From Caulobacteraceae bacterium (lineage in GTDB: Bacteria; Pseudomonadota; Alphaproteobacteria; Caulobacterales; Caulobacteraceae), in NCBI GenBank assembly GCA_019748095.1, contig JAIEQA010000032.1, positions 1 through 64,000 on the forward strand: a stretch of 64,000 nt of DNA. Direction: 5' to 3'. Positions 21,510-31,773 of this stretch are shown here, piece after piece; within the stretch, counting starts at the first letter, position 1; every line of letters starts with the position of its first letter. The notes under the pieces were generated by a model, which saw only the letters and a list, made by a program, of their open reading frames with translations, did not search any database and was not told the origin of the DNA. Position numbers and translations under genes: made by a program.

Positions 21510-21898
21510 AAGCGGAACAGGGTTTCCAGACGCACCCGGGGCTGGGCCCGGCGGTCGGTCTCGGGGGCTCGGGCCGGATCCTGTTCCGGCGTGGCAAGCC
21601 CTGCGGCGGCCCCGACGCGCAGGCGCGGCGACAGTCTGTAATAGGCCCCGGCCTCGACATCACCCCACGCGGTCTCGCGACCCACGGGCTGGTTCAGGTT
21701 GAAATCCAGACCCCAACGGCCGTTGTCGTTCCAGCGCAGGCCCCGACGCGGGGTGGCCGGAGCCGAACGCTGGGCCGAACTGGCCTCGGACAGGGTCACG
21801 GCAGGCGCGCGCGACCGGGCCTGGGCCGACGCTTCGCCCGCCACGCCGACGAAGGCGAGCAGACCCAGAGTTCCAGCGAGCACCGCGCGCAAACGCAT
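21506..21898 (-). CDS. Small periplasmic protein, NtrZ-like
   Basis: Signal peptide MRLRAVLAGTLGLLAFVGVAGEASA; RWNDNGRWGLDFNLNQPVGRETAWGDVEAGAYYRLSPRLRVGAAAGLA. Assignment to NtrZ is by recollection. Confidence 0.6.
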   Translation of the reverse strand: MRLRAVLAGTLGLLAFVGVAGEASAQARSRAPAVTLSEASSAQRSAPATPRRGLRWNDNGRWGLDFNLNQPVGRETAWGDVEAGAYYRLSPRLRVGAAAGLATPEQDPARAPETDRRAQPRVRLETLFRF

Positions 21899-22278
21899 TT
21901 CCGACCCTTTGACCCGGTCCTTGCGACCAGATTCACATTGTATCGCGCGACGTCTTAATCGCGTGTGGACGAATAGACACCGGTTATCCCCGGGGTCAAC
22001 GCAACGGGACTGCACGGCTCGGGTTCCGGCCAATCCGGTTCCGGCCTGTGGCGCATGCGTCACGCGAACCCGGTCGGCCCGCCTTCGCGCAGCCGGGGAA
22101 CCCCCGCGAATGACCCGCTGGACGGGCCGGGGCGGACAACCGCCGTCGGTCGGCCTTGTCATCGCCCCTTTTCAGCGTGTTATAGAGCCGCGCGTGGTGA
22201 ACGGTCACGGATCGTTGCGCCATCGCCCGCCCCCCGCAACGGGAAGAAGGCGGTCCGCCCTGAGGGAGACGACGTTCT

Positions 22279-22731
22279 ATGGGTTCTGTTCGCGGCAAGA
22301 CGGTCCTGGTGACCACACTTCTGGTCTCCGGCGGTCTGCTCCTCTCCGCCTGTGGCAGCCTGCCGTTCACCGGCGACCGCTCGGCTCCGCGCGCCGACGT
22401 CCAGCAGGGCATCGGCGTCAACGGCTATCTGTGGCGAGCGACGCTCGACACCCTCAGCTTCATGCCCCTGCTGACCGCCGATCCGTGGGGTGGCGTCGTG
22501 AACTACGACTGGTACGTCAATCCCCAGACGCCGAACGAGCGCTTCAAGGCTACGGTCTTCATCCTTGACACCCGCCTGCGCGCCGACGCCCTGAACGTCA
22601 CCGTGACCAAGGAAGTCCGCGATGCGTCCGGCCAGTGGACCGCCGCCCCGGTCACGGCCCAGACCGAGGCCGATCTGGAGAACGCCATCCTGACCCGCGC
22701 GCGCCAGCTGAACCTGTCCAACGCGGGCTGA
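22279..22731 (+). CDS. DUF3576-type lipoprotein
   Basis: Lipobox LLSAC; IGVNGYLWRATLDTLSFMPLLTADPWGGVVNYDWY; upstream of leuS-lptE-holA. Confidence 0.8.
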   Translation: MGSVRGKTVLVTTLLVSGGLLLSACGSLPFTGDRSAPRADVQQGIGVNGYLWRATLDTLSFMPLLTADPWGGVVNYDWYVNPQTPNERFKATVFILDTRLRADALNVTVTKEVRDASGQWTAAPVTAQTEADLENAILTRARQLNLSNAG

Positions 22732-22738
22732 CACCACG

Positions 22739-22840
22739 TCGTCACCCTCGGCCTTGTGCCGAGGGCCCATGGACAGCGGGCCACGACCGAAAGCATAGAG
22801 GTCTCCAGATGGGTCCTCGGCACAAGGCCGAGGATGACGA
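22739..22840. repeat. Palindromic REP doublet (REPIN-like)
   Basis: Arm 22739-22770 TCGTCACCCTCGGCCTTGTGCCGAGGGCCCAT; arm 22809-22840 reverse complement TCGTCATCCTCGGCCTTGTGCCGAGGACCCAT (30/32 identical); each arm is itself palindromic. Confidence 0.9.
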
Positions 22841-22858
22841 ATCATATTCAGGAATCCC

Positions 22859-25444
22859 GTGTCCGCCTCCCCGACCCGCTACGACCCCAAGATCGCCGAA
22901 CCCCGCCAGCAGGCCCGCTGGGCGGACGCGAACGCCTTCGTCACCCGGGATACGGGCCGGCCCAAGTACTATGTCCTTGAAATGTTTCCCTATCCTTCGG
23001 GGAACATCCATATGGGTCACGCCCGCAACTATGTGATGGGCGACGTGGTGGCACGCCACAAGCGGGCCCAGGGGTTCGACGTCCTGCATCCCATGGGCTG
23101 GGACGCCTTCGGCATGCCGGCCGAAAATGCCGCCATGGAACGTGGCATCCATCCCAAGGGCTGGACCTACGACAACATTGCCGCCATGCGCGCCCAGCTG
23201 AAACTGCTGGGCCTGTCGCTGGACTGGTCGCGCGAGTTCGCCACCTGTGACCCGGAATACTATGGCCAGCAGCAGGCCTGGTTCCTGGAGCTGTATCGGC
23301 GCGGCCTGGTCTATCGCAAGGACGGGGTCGTCAACTGGGACCCGGTCGACAACACGGTTCTGGCCAATGAACAGGTCATCGACGGCAAGGGGTGGCGTTC
23401 CGGAGCCCCGGTCGAGAAGCGCAAGCTGAACCAGTGGTTCCTGCGCATCACCGACTATGCCGACGACCTGATCGACGGCCTGAAGACGCTGGATCGCTGG
23501 CCCGAGAAGGTCCGGCTGATGCAGGAAAACTGGATCGGACGGTCGAAGGGCGCAACCCTGTGGTGGGACATCGCAGAAGTCCCTGATTTCCTGCCCGCCG
23601 CGCCCGAGGGCCAGCCCAGCCACGACCGTGACCCGATCGAGGTCTATACCACGCGGCCTGACACCCTGTTCGGGGCCAGTTTCCTCGCCCTGGCCCCCGA
23701 TCATCCCCTGACAAAGACGATCGCCGAGCACCGGCCGGACGTCGCGGACTTCGTTCAGGCCTGCGCCCGGACCGGCACCAGCGAGGCCGACATCGAGAAG
23801 GCCGAAAAGCTGGGCGTCGATCTGGGCATCCGCGTCCGCCACCCGTTCGATCCTGACCGGACCCTGCCCGTCTGGTCGGCCAATTTCGTGCTGTCGACCT
23901 ATGGATCCGGTGCCATCTTCGGTTGCCCCGGCCACGACCAGCGCGACCTCGATTTCGCCCGCAAATACGATCTGCCGGTCACACCCGTCGTCCGGCCCGA
24001 CGGGGCGGAGACGGTTGAGATCGAGACCGAGGCCTATGTGGGACCGGGCCGGATTTTCAACTCGGGCTTCCTCGACGGTCTGTCGATCGAGGACGCCAAG
24101 GCCGCCGCCATCGCGCGTCTCGAGGCCGCCGATCAGGGCAAGGGCGCAACCATCTACCGCCTGCGCGACTGGGGCGTGTCGCGGCAGCGCTACTGGGGCT
24201 GCCCCATCCCGGTCGTCCACTGCGGGACCTGTGGCGTCGTCCCTGTGCCGGCGAACCAGTTGCCGGTCGTCCTACCCGACGACGTGACTTTCGATGTGCC
24301 CGGCAATCCGCTGGATCGCCATCCGACGTGGAAACACGTCAAATGCCCGTCCTGCGGGGCCGACGCCGCACGCGAGACGGACACGCTCGACACCTTCGTG
24401 GACTCCAGCTGGTATTTCGCCCGCTTCACCGACCCCACGGCGGCAGAACCGATCAACAAGGCGGCCGCCGATCGCTGGCTGGCCGTCGACCAGTATATCG
24501 GCGGGGTCGAACATGCCGTCCTGCACCTGCTGTACGCCCGGTTCGTCACCCGGGCCCTGTCCGACGCCGGCATGCTGTCGGTCAAGGAACCGTTCGCGGG
24601 CCTGTTCACCCAGGGGATGGTCGTCCATGAGACCTACAAATCCCGGAACGGCAACTGGCTGACCCCCGAGGAGGTGGAGAAGCGCGACGGCATCTGGGTT
24701 GATCGCGAACTGGGACAGCCCGTGGTTGTCGGTGACATCGAAAAGATGTCGAAGTCGAAGAAGAACGTGGTCGCCCCGCAGGAAATCCTCGACAGCCACG
24801 GTGTGGATGCCGGCCGCCTGTTCGTCCTGTCCGACAGCCCGCCCGAGCGTGACGTGCAATGGACCCCCGGCGGGGTCGAGGGGGCCAGCCGCTTCGTCCA
24901 GCGGGTCTGGACCCTGTTCGACGGCTTCAACCCCGCTGCCGCCGGCGACCCGGCCGTGGACGCGGCTCTGCGCAAGGAAACCCACAAGGCCATCAAGGCC
25001 GTGTCGGATGGCGTCGAAGGCTTCCGCTTCAACTCGGCCATCGCCAAACTGTATGCTTTCGTGGCCACCCTGCGCGATCACGACAGCGCCTCCGGGGCGG
25101 CGCGGCGCGAGGCCCTGTCGGCACTCGCCCGCCTGATCGCCCCCTTCACCCCCCACCTGGCCGAAGAAGGCTGGACCCGGCTGGGCGAGGCCGGGATGGT
25201 TCTGGACGCGCCCTGGCCCGTCTTCGATCCGGCCCTCGCGGCCGATGACGATGTGGTCCTGCCGATCCAGATCAACGGCAAACGCCGGGGCGAGATCACC
25301 ATGCCCCGCGGCGCGGATCCGAAGGCCGTGGAGGCCGAGGCGCTCGCCAACCCCGTCGTTCAGGCCTATCTGGAAGCCAACAGCCAATCGATCCGCAAGG
25401 TGATCGTCGTGCCCGATCGTATCGTCAATCTGGTGGCCGGATGA
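22859..25444 (+). CDS. leuS: Leucyl-tRNA synthetase
   Basis: [21 protein letters not shown] (HIGH) and [10 protein letters not shown] (KMSKS); GTG start. Confidence 0.97.
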   Translation: MSASPTRYDPKIAEPRQQARWADANAFVTRDTGRPKYYVLEMFPYPSGNIHMGHARNYVMGDVVARHKRAQGFDVLHPMGWDAFGMPAENAAMERGIHPKGWTYDNIAAMRAQLKLLGLSLDWSREFATCDPEYYGQQQAWFLELYRRGLVYRKDGVVNWDPVDNTVLANEQVIDGKGWRSGAPVEKRKLNQWFLRITDYADDLIDGLKTLDRWPEKVRLMQENWIGRSKGATLWWDIAEVPDFLPAAPEGQPSHDRDPIEVYTTRPDTLFGASFLALAPDHPLTKTIAEHRPDVADFVQACARTGTSEADIEKAEKLGVDLGIRVRHPFDPDRTLPVWSANFVLSTYGSGAIFGCPGHDQRDLDFARKYDLPVTPVVRPDGAETVEIETEAYVGPGRIFNSGFLDGLSIEDAKAAAIARLEAADQGKGATIYRLRDWGVSRQRYWGCPIPVVHCGTCGVVPVPANQLPVVLPDDVTFDVPGNPLDRHPTWKHVKCPSCGADAARETDTLDTFVDSSWYFARFTDPTAAEPINKAAADRWLAVDQYIGGVEHAVLHLLYARFVTRALSDAGMLSVKEPFAGLFTQGMVVHETYKSRNGNWLTPEEVEKRDGIWVDRELGQPVVVGDIEKMSKSKKNVVAPQEILDSHGVDAGRLFVLSDSPPERDVQWTPGGVEGASRFVQRVWTLFDGFNPAAAGDPAVDAALRKETHKAIKAVSDGVEGFRFNSAIAKLYAFVATLRDHDSASGAARREALSALARLIAPFTPHLAEEGWTRLGEAGMVLDAPWPVFDPALAADDDVVLPIQINGKRRGEITMPRGADPKAVEAEALANPVVQAYLEANSQSIRKVIVVPDRIVNLVAG

Positions 25445-25947
25445 GCCCGGCCGGCGCGCGCACCGGTGCGTGGCCTGCTTCAGTCGCCGTCGTGTCCGTG
25501 TGTCTGCTGCTCGCCGGCTGCGGGTTCACCCCCCTGTACGGGGACGCGGGCGGATCTCCGGCCCTGGGTCGCATCGCCGTCTCGGCCCAGGACGACCGGC
25601 TGGGCTACCGGCTACGCGAACAGCTGGAGGACGCCCTGGGGTGGGATCGCGGAGCAAGCCCACTCTACCGGCTCGAGACCGTGGCCGAACAGAGCCGTCG
25701 ACCGCTGGGCCGGCGGATCGACGACACCGCGACCCGTTATGAGCTGACGGTCCGCGCCGTCTGGACCCTGACGCCGGCCGCCGGCGGTCCGCCCTTAACC
25801 GGCACCGAGACCGTCACCACCACCTATGCCGCCGCCGACCAGCCCTACGCCGCCATCGCGGCCCAGCAGGACGGCGAGGACCGCGCGGCCGCCGAACTGG
25901 CCCGGCTGATCCGGCTGGATGTCATGCGGGCCCTGTCCGCCTCATGA
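25441..25947 (+). CDS. lptE: LPS assembly lipoprotein LptE
   Basis: Lipobox [12 protein letters not shown]; sits between leuS and holA with 4-bp overlaps. Confidence 0.88.
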   Translation: MSPAGARTGAWPASVAVVSVCLLLAGCGFTPLYGDAGGSPALGRIAVSAQDDRLGYRLREQLEDALGWDRGASPLYRLETVAEQSRRPLGRRIDDTATRYELTVRAVWTLTPAAGGPPLTGTETVTTTYAAADQPYAAIAAQQDGEDRAAAELARLIRLDVMRALSAS

Positions 25948-26996
25948 TTCTGGCCAAGCGGCCCGAGGTGGACCGCTTTCTGGCCCGGCCCGACGCCGGG
26001 ATCCGGGCCGCCGTGATCCATGGCAAGGACCGCTCGGGCGTAGCCGAACGGGCGGAAATCCTCTGCAGGGCCATCACGCCCGACCTCAACGACCCGTTCA
26101 ATGTCACCCTGCTGACCGATTCCGACATCGACGGCGACGAGGCCCGGCTGGAAGAGGCCCTGACCGCCCTGTCCATGATCGGCGGCCGGCGGCTGGTCCG
26201 GGTCCGTCTGGGCGGGGACAAGGCCTCGGTCGACAAGATGCTGGCCGCCGCGCTCAAGACCCACGGCGACGGCGGTTACAATCCCGACGCCATGCTGGTG
26301 ATCGAGGCCGGGGCTCTGGGTCGCGACTCCGCCCTGCGCAAGGCGGCTGAGGCCGGCAAGGCCTCGGTCGGGATCGCCTGCTATGAGGACGAGGCGGGGG
26401 ACATCGCCCGCATGACGCGCGAGGCCCTGGCCGTTGACAAGGTCGGCCTGACCAGCGACGCCCTCGCCACCTTCGTCGCCCGCCTGCCGAAGGAACGCGG
26501 CCTGATGCGGCAGGAGATCGAACGACTGGCCCTGTATGTCGGCCCGGGATCGGGCCGCACCATCGATGTCGAGGAGCTGGAGGCCCATCTGGGGGTCGAG
26601 GCCGACGCCTCCCTGTCTGACGCCGCGCTTCAGGCCTTCGGCGGTCGGCCTGCCCCGGCCCAGGGCGGTCTCCGGCGGGCTCTGGCCGAGGGCGAAAGCG
26701 CCGTCATGGCCGTGCGCTCGGCCTCGATCCATCTGGGCAAATTGCGCCGGATCAACGTCCTTCAGGCCTCCGGGGCCGGAGCCAAGGAGGCCGCCAAGGC
26801 CGCCGGGGTGTTCTGGAAACAGGAGGCGGAGATGCTGCGTCAGGCGCGCGCCTGGCGTCTGGAGGACCTCGACATCGTTCAGGACAGTGTCAACACCGCC
26901 GACGTCGCCACCAAGACGACGGGCATGCCCGAACATCTGATCGCAGAACGCCTGTTGCTGGAGATTGCCGCCCGGGCCCGGCGGCTGGGGCTGTAG
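25944..26996 (+). CDS. holA: DNA polymerase III subunit delta
   Basis: 350 aa; VIHGKDRSGVAERAEIL and clamp-loader delta architecture; leuS-lptE-holA synteny. Confidence 0.9.
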   Translation: MILAKRPEVDRFLARPDAGIRAAVIHGKDRSGVAERAEILCRAITPDLNDPFNVTLLTDSDIDGDEARLEEALTALSMIGGRRLVRVRLGGDKASVDKMLAAALKTHGDGGYNPDAMLVIEAGALGRDSALRKAAEAGKASVGIACYEDEAGDIARMTREALAVDKVGLTSDALATFVARLPKERGLMRQEIERLALYVGPGSGRTIDVEELEAHLGVEADASLSDAALQAFGGRPAPAQGGLRRALAEGESAVMAVRSASIHLGKLRRINVLQASGAGAKEAAKAAGVFWKQEAEMLRQARAWRLEDLDIVQDSVNTADVATKTTGMPEHLIAERLLLEIAARARRLGL

Positions 26997-27026
26997 AGCA
27001 GAAACGCCCGGGGTCTGTTAGCGCCC

Positions 27027-27230
27027 CTTGTCATCCCGGCCGCAGCGAAGCGGAGAGCCGGGACGGTGGACGTTGATCCCCACACTCCCGGAAATCGCGC
27101 TTGCGATTGTCCGGGAGACCGTCGAGGCGCTCTGGCTGTCTCCCGGACAGCCGCTTCGCGTCTTCCGGGAGGCTTCGGAACCCGTCCTTTCGTCCCGGAC
27201 AATCGCTGGCGCGATTTCCGGGATGACAAG
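27027..27230. repeat. Compound array of four palindromic units with 13-bp terminal inverted repeats
   Basis: Outer ends CTTGTCATCCCGG (27027-27039) and CCGGGATGACAAG (27218-27230); units at 27031-27064, 27085-27117, 27140-27171, 27192-27227. Confidence 0.88.
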
Positions 27231-27251
27231 GCAGCGGTCTGTCGTTCTGCC

Positions 27252-27428
27252 CTACCCCCGCTTGGACGCCTTGCGGAAGGCGGGCTTGGCCAGGGCCGCG
27301 CTCTTGGCGGCAACGGCCCGCTCATCGGCCTTGCCGCCCCCCATACCGGCATGGGCGGGCGCATTGGCCTTCTTGGCGGCGAGGACGCGTTTCAGGGCTT
27401 CGGAGGCAGTTTCGGGCGTATCGGTCAT
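27252..27428 (-). CDS. Small conserved-looking hypothetical protein
   Basis: MTDTPETASEALKRVLAAKKANAPAHAGMGGGKADERAVAAKSAALAKPAFRKASKRG; next to parB; basic, Ala/Lys-rich. Confidence 0.6.
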   Translation of the reverse strand: MTDTPETASEALKRVLAAKKANAPAHAGMGGGKADERAVAAKSAALAKPAFRKASKRG

Positions 27429-27453
27429 GATCCACCCATAGCACACAGCCGGC

Positions 27454-28344
27454 TCAGGACCGCATCAGGCGCCGGCACAGATCATCCAGCTGTTCCAGAC
27501 TGCCCCAGGACAGGGTCAGTTCGCCCTTCCCGCCGCGGTCAACCATGGCGACCTTCAGGCCCAGTGCATCGGCGAGATCCTGTTCCAGGGCCGCCAGATC
27601 CGGCGAGGCTGATCCGCCCGACGTGGCCTTGCCCGGCTTTCCGGGACCCGATCCCTGTTCGGCCTTGCGGGCCAGGGCCTCGGTCTGGCGTACGTTCAGG
27701 CCCTGGGCCACGACCAGATCGGCAAGGGCGTCGGGATTGGTGGCCGTCAGCAGGGCCCGGGCGTGGCCGGCCGACAGCCGGCCCTCCAGCACGTGATCCC
27801 GCGCACCCGGCGTCAGCTGGGTCAGGCGCAGCGTATTGGCGACATGGCTGCGCGACTTGCCGACGATGCCGGCGACCGCGTCCTGTGTCCGTCCGAACCG
27901 CTCCATCAGCAGGGCATAGGCGCTGGCCTCTTCCAGCGGATTGAGATCGGCGCGCTGGACGTTCTCGATGATCGCGACTTCCAGAACCTCCAGATCGTCC
28001 ATCTCGCGGACGATGATCGGCACCTGGGTCAGGCGCGCCGCCTGGGCCGCGCGCCACCGGCGCTCGCCGGCGATGATCTGCCAGCGGCCGTCCTCGCCGG
28101 GCTGGGCCCGGACCAGAATCGGCTGAAGCACGCCCTTGTCGCGGATCGACTGGGTCAGCTCCTCATGGTCGGCCTTGGTGAACAGCTTGCGCGGCTGATC
28201 CGGATTGGGCTTCAGGGCCTCGACCGGCACCGACAGGACACCGGCCGGCAGGGCGGCACCCTCCGCCACCGACACAGCTTCATTGACGGGTTCGCCCAGC
28301 AGGGCCGACAGACCCCGACCCAGACCGCGTTGACGTTCAGACAA
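27454..28344 (-). CDS. parB: Chromosome-partitioning protein ParB
   Basis: RGLGRGLSALLGE, QPRKLF, GERRWRAAQAARL, ENVQRADLNPLEEA, GKSRSHVANTLRL. Confidence 0.97.
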   Translation of the reverse strand: MSERQRGLGRGLSALLGEPVNEAVSVAEGAALPAGVLSVPVEALKPNPDQPRKLFTKADHEELTQSIRDKGVLQPILVRAQPGEDGRWQIIAGERRWRAAQAARLTQVPIIVREMDDLEVLEVAIIENVQRADLNPLEEASAYALLMERFGRTQDAVAGIVGKSRSHVANTLRLTQLTPGARDHVLEGRLSAGHARALLTATNPDALADLVVAQGLNVRQTEALARKAEQGSGPGKPGKATSGGSASPDLAALEQDLADALGLKVAMVDRGGKGELTLSWGSLEQLDDLCRRLMRS

Positions 28345-28365
28345 AATCCTGGTTCCGTTTCTTTA

Positions 28366-29196
28366 TCACGCTGCGAGGCGACGCCGTTCGCGCCCCACGA
28401 CTTCCTTGGCCAGCCGCAGATAGGCCTGGCTGCCGGTGCATTTCAGATCATAGATCAGGACAGGCTTGCCGAATGACGGAGCCTCCGACACCCGCACATT
28501 CCGGGGAATGACGGCCTCATAGACCTTGTCGCCGAAATGGGCCCGGACGTCCGCCGCCACCTGTCCCGACAGGGCGTTGCGGCGATCGAACATGGTCAGG
28601 ACCAGACCCTGGATCTCCAGCGTCGGATTCAACGATTGACGCACCATCTCGATGGTCTTCATCAACTGTGTAAGCCCCTCGAGGGCGAAGAACTCGCACT
28701 GCAGCGGGACAAGCACCCCGTCGGCCGCCGCCATCGCGTTCAGCGTCAGCAGGTTCAGCGACGGCGGACAGTCGATCAGCACATAGTCATACGCGGTATG
28801 GCCGTCCTGCCCCTGCGCGGCCAGCGCGTCGCGAAGCCGGAACGACCGGCGATCGGCCTGGCTCAGTTCGATCTCGACCCCCGACATGTCGTGATCGGCC
28901 GGGATGATATCCAGCCCCGGCACCGCCGTCTTCACCGCCGCATCGTGAACCGACCGCCCATCAACAATGACGTCATAAATGGTTATCCGACGTGTTTCAC
29001 GTGGAACACCCAGACCGGTCGAGGCATTGCCCTGCGGATCCATGTCCACGATCAGCACCTTCTCCCCGATCGCGGCCAGGGCCGTGCCCAGATTGATCGC
29101 GGTCGTCGTCTTGCCGACCCCGCCCTTCTGGTTCGACACCGCCAGCACGCGGGGCGGCCGTCGACCGTCAGGCCGGACCGGGGATGTCTGGGTCAT
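28366..29196 (-). CDS. parA: Chromosome-partitioning ATPase ParA
   Basis: VLAVSNQKGGVGKTTTAINLGTALA, VDMDPQGNASTGLG, DCPPSLNLLTLNA. Confidence 0.97.
   Translation of the reverse strand: MTQTSPVRPDGRRPPRVLAVSNQKGGVGKTTTAINLGTALAAIGEKVLIVDMDPQGNASTGLGVPRETRRITIYDVIVDGRSVHDAAVKTAVPGLDIIPADHDMSGVEIELSQADRRSFRLRDALAAQGQDGHTAYDYVLIDCPPSLNLLTLNAMAAADGVLVPLQCEFFALEGLTQLMKTIEMVRQSLNPTLEIQGLVLTMFDRRNALSGQVAADVRAHFGDKVYEAVIPRNVRVSEAPSFGKPVLIYDLKCTGSQAYLRLAKEVVGRERRRLAA
28993..29008. promoter_or_regulatory. parS-like ParB binding site (1 mismatch), inside parA
   Basis: TGTTTCACGTGGAACA versus consensus TGTTTCACGTGAAACA. Confidence 0.85.
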
Positions 29197-29197
29197 G

Positions 29198-29827
29198 CTA
29201 ACCACGGTGTTGATTCCCACGGGGACGGAGGCTCCGGACGGTGACGATACGGCCGCGCGGATCGCTCCGCGATACCGTCAAGCCTGCATCCACTTGCCAG
29301 ACCCGAGCCGCCTCCCGCAACTCAGCCTCGGCCTTCTCTCCCTTGAGAAACAGACCTTGTGCACCGCGCTTGAGATACGGCTGTGCATAACCCAGCAGTT
29401 TGTCGAGCGGGGCCACGGCCCGGGCGGTCACCACGTCGACCGTGATCGCCTGGGCCTCGGCCCGGCCCCAGACCACCTTCGCCGGCAGGGCCAGGTCATC
29501 GACGACCGTCTGCAGAAACCGGCAACGCTTCTGGAGGGAATCGATCAACCAGACCGTCGCGCCTAGCCGGTCCTTCAGCAGGATCGCCAGCACCACCCCG
29601 GGGAAACCGGCCCCGGCCCCGATGTCCGCCCAGGTCCGCGCTTCGCCGGCCAGGTCCAGCAACTGGGCCGAATCCCACGCATGGCGGTTCCAGAAATCCG
29701 GCAGGCTGTCAGGCCCGACCAGGTTCATCACCGCATTGGCCTCGGTCAGCAAAATGCGAAACCGCTCCAGCTCGGCCATCCGCTCCGGCGTCGCGCCCGT
29801 CAGGGCCTGAAACTCATCCGCGGTCAT
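29198..29827 (-). CDS. rsmG: 16S rRNA (guanine-N7)-methyltransferase RsmG
   Basis: WADIGAGAGFPGVVLAILL, SLQKRCRFLQ; parAB-gidBA synteny. Confidence 0.95.
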   Translation of the reverse strand: MTADEFQALTGATPERMAELERFRILLTEANAVMNLVGPDSLPDFWNRHAWDSAQLLDLAGEARTWADIGAGAGFPGVVLAILLKDRLGATVWLIDSLQKRCRFLQTVVDDLALPAKVVWGRAEAQAITVDVVTARAVAPLDKLLGYAQPYLKRGAQGLFLKGEKAEAELREAARVWQVDAGLTVSRSDPRGRIVTVRSLRPRGNQHRG

Positions 29828-31704
29828 CAGGCGGCGACCGCGGCCTTCTTCACATGCGACAGCAGGGCCGTCAGGGCCCCCGGGGTCACCCCCTCGATCC
29901 GGCCGGCCTGGCCCAGGGTGCGGGGCTGGACCCGGGCCAGCTTCTCACGCACCTCGTTCGACAGCCCGCCGATCGCCGCATAGTCGATCCCGGCCGGAAG
30001 CGTCAGCGCCTCTTCGCGACGCAAGGCCTCCGCGTCCGCGGTCTGCCGGTCCAGATATCCGGCATAGCCGGCGTCGATCTCGACCTGCTCCCGCACCGCC
30101 GGGGTCCAGCCGGCAATCTCCGGATAGGCCACCTCGAACCTGGACAGATCGACGCCCGGATAGGCGAGGAGGTCCCGCATGGATCGGCGCTGCCCATCGG
30201 CATTGACCGGCACGCCCAGGGCCTGGGCCTGATTGGGCGTGAACCGCGTGTCCCGGACCAGGGCCGTCGCGGCCTCAAGCGCTGCCGCCTTGGCCCCGAA
30301 CACCGCTGCCCGCGCCCCGGACACGATCCCGGCCTCGATTCCGAGAGGGGTCAACCGTTGATCCGCATTGTCGGCCCGAAGGGTCAACCGGTACTCGGCC
30401 CGGCTGGTGAACATCCGGTAGGGCTCGGTCACACCGCGTGTGACCAGATCGTCGATCATCACCCCGATATAGGCCTGGTCCCGCCCCAGCACGATTTCCG
30501 CCGATCCGGCCGCCGCCCGCGCGGCGTTCAGACCCGCAATCAACCCTTGAGCGCCCGCCTCCTCATACCCGGTCGTACCGTTGATCTGACCGGCCAGATA
30601 CAGGCCTGGCCGCGACTTGACCTCGAGCGCCTGGGTCAGGGCCCGGGGATCGACAAAATCGTACTCGATCGCATAACCGAACCGGAACACCTCGACCGCT
30701 TCCAGCCCCGGCATGGTCCGCAGGAAGGCCGACTGGGTCTCGGGCGACACCGAGGTCGAGATCCCGTTCGGATAGACGGTCGGATCGTCCAGACCCTCCG
30801 GCTCCAGAAACACCTGGTGCGAGGTCTTGTCGGCGAACCGCACCACCTTGTCCTCGATCGAGGGACAATAGCGCGGCCCCCGTCCGGTCAGCCGGCCGCC
30901 GTAGACCGCGCTCTCTCCCAGATTGGCCGCGATGATGGCATGGGTCTCTTCGGTCGTGTGGGTGATGCCGCAGGCGATCTGGGGCACATCGATCCGGTCG
31001 CTCAGGAAGCTGAACGGCACGGGGTCGGCATCCGCCGCCTGCATCTCCAGCCGGTCCCAGGCGATGGTGCGACCGTCCAGCCGCGCGGGCGTCCCGGTCT
31101 TCAGCCGTCCCATCGGCAGGCCTGCGCCATAGAGATCCGCCGCCAGCCCTGTCGAAGGGGCCTCCCCATGCCGTCCGGCGGGGATCCGTTCGTCGCCGCG
31201 ATGGATGACCCCGTTCAGGAAGGTCCCCGTGGTCAGGACGACCGCGCCGGCTTTCAGATCGGCACCGTCGCCGGCGCGGACCCCGACCACCCGGTCGCCG
31301 TCCATAAGCAGGGCCTCGGCCGTCCCGGCTCTGCGGGTCAGATTGGGGGTCTGCGCCAGTTCGGCCTGCATGGCCTCGCGATACAGACGCCGGTCGATCT
31401 GGCTGCGCGGCCCGCGCACGGCCGCGCCCTTGGACCGGTTCAGCATCCGGAACTGGATGCCCGAGACATCGGCCAGCCGCCCCATCAGCCCGTCCAGGGC
31501 GTCGATCTCACGGACCAGATGGCCCTTGCCCAGGCCGCCGATGGCCGGGTTGCAGGACATTTCGCCGATCGTCTCAAGCGACTGGGTCAGCAGCAGGGTG
31601 CGCGCGCCAAAGCGGGCCGAGGCGGCGGCGGCTTCACAGCCGGCGTGGCCACCGCCGATGACGATGACGTCGAAAGAAGAAGTTGCGGACATAGTCGGGG
31701 GCAT
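29827..31704 (-). CDS. mnmG: tRNA uridine-5-carboxymethylaminomethyl modification enzyme MnmG
   Basis: [81 protein letters not shown]. Confidence 0.97.
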   Translation of the reverse strand: MPPTMSATSSFDVIVIGGGHAGCEAAAASARFGARTLLLTQSLETIGEMSCNPAIGGLGKGHLVREIDALDGLMGRLADVSGIQFRMLNRSKGAAVRGPRSQIDRRLYREAMQAELAQTPNLTRRAGTAEALLMDGDRVVGVRAGDGADLKAGAVVLTTGTFLNGVIHRGDERIPAGRHGEAPSTGLAADLYGAGLPMGRLKTGTPARLDGRTIAWDRLEMQAADADPVPFSFLSDRIDVPQIACGITHTTEETHAIIAANLGESAVYGGRLTGRGPRYCPSIEDKVVRFADKTSHQVFLEPEGLDDPTVYPNGISTSVSPETQSAFLRTMPGLEAVEVFRFGYAIEYDFVDPRALTQALEVKSRPGLYLAGQINGTTGYEEAGAQGLIAGLNAARAAAGSAEIVLGRDQAYIGVMIDDLVTRGVTEPYRMFTSRAEYRLTLRADNADQRLTPLGIEAGIVSGARAAVFGAKAAALEAATALVRDTRFTPNQAQALGVPVNADGQRRSMRDLLAYPGVDLSRFEVAYPEIAGWTPAVREQVEIDAGYAGYLDRQTADAEALRREEALTLPAGIDYAAIGGLSNEVREKLARVQPRTLGQAGRIEGVTPGALTALLSHVKKAAVAA

Positions 31705-31737
31705 AGGGGAAAACGCGTTCCGGCGCCACGGCCGGTC

Positions 31738-31753
31738 TGTTTCACGTGAAACA
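31738..31753. promoter_or_regulatory. parS site (perfect palindrome) between mnmG and mnmE
   Basis: TGTTTCACGTGAAACA exact. Confidence 0.97.
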
Positions 31754-31773
31754 GAAGCGACCGCAGGGCTGAC

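Noticed and set aside
29854-31749. 631-aa plus-strand ORF opposite mnmG
   Set aside because: Shadow ORF of MnmG.
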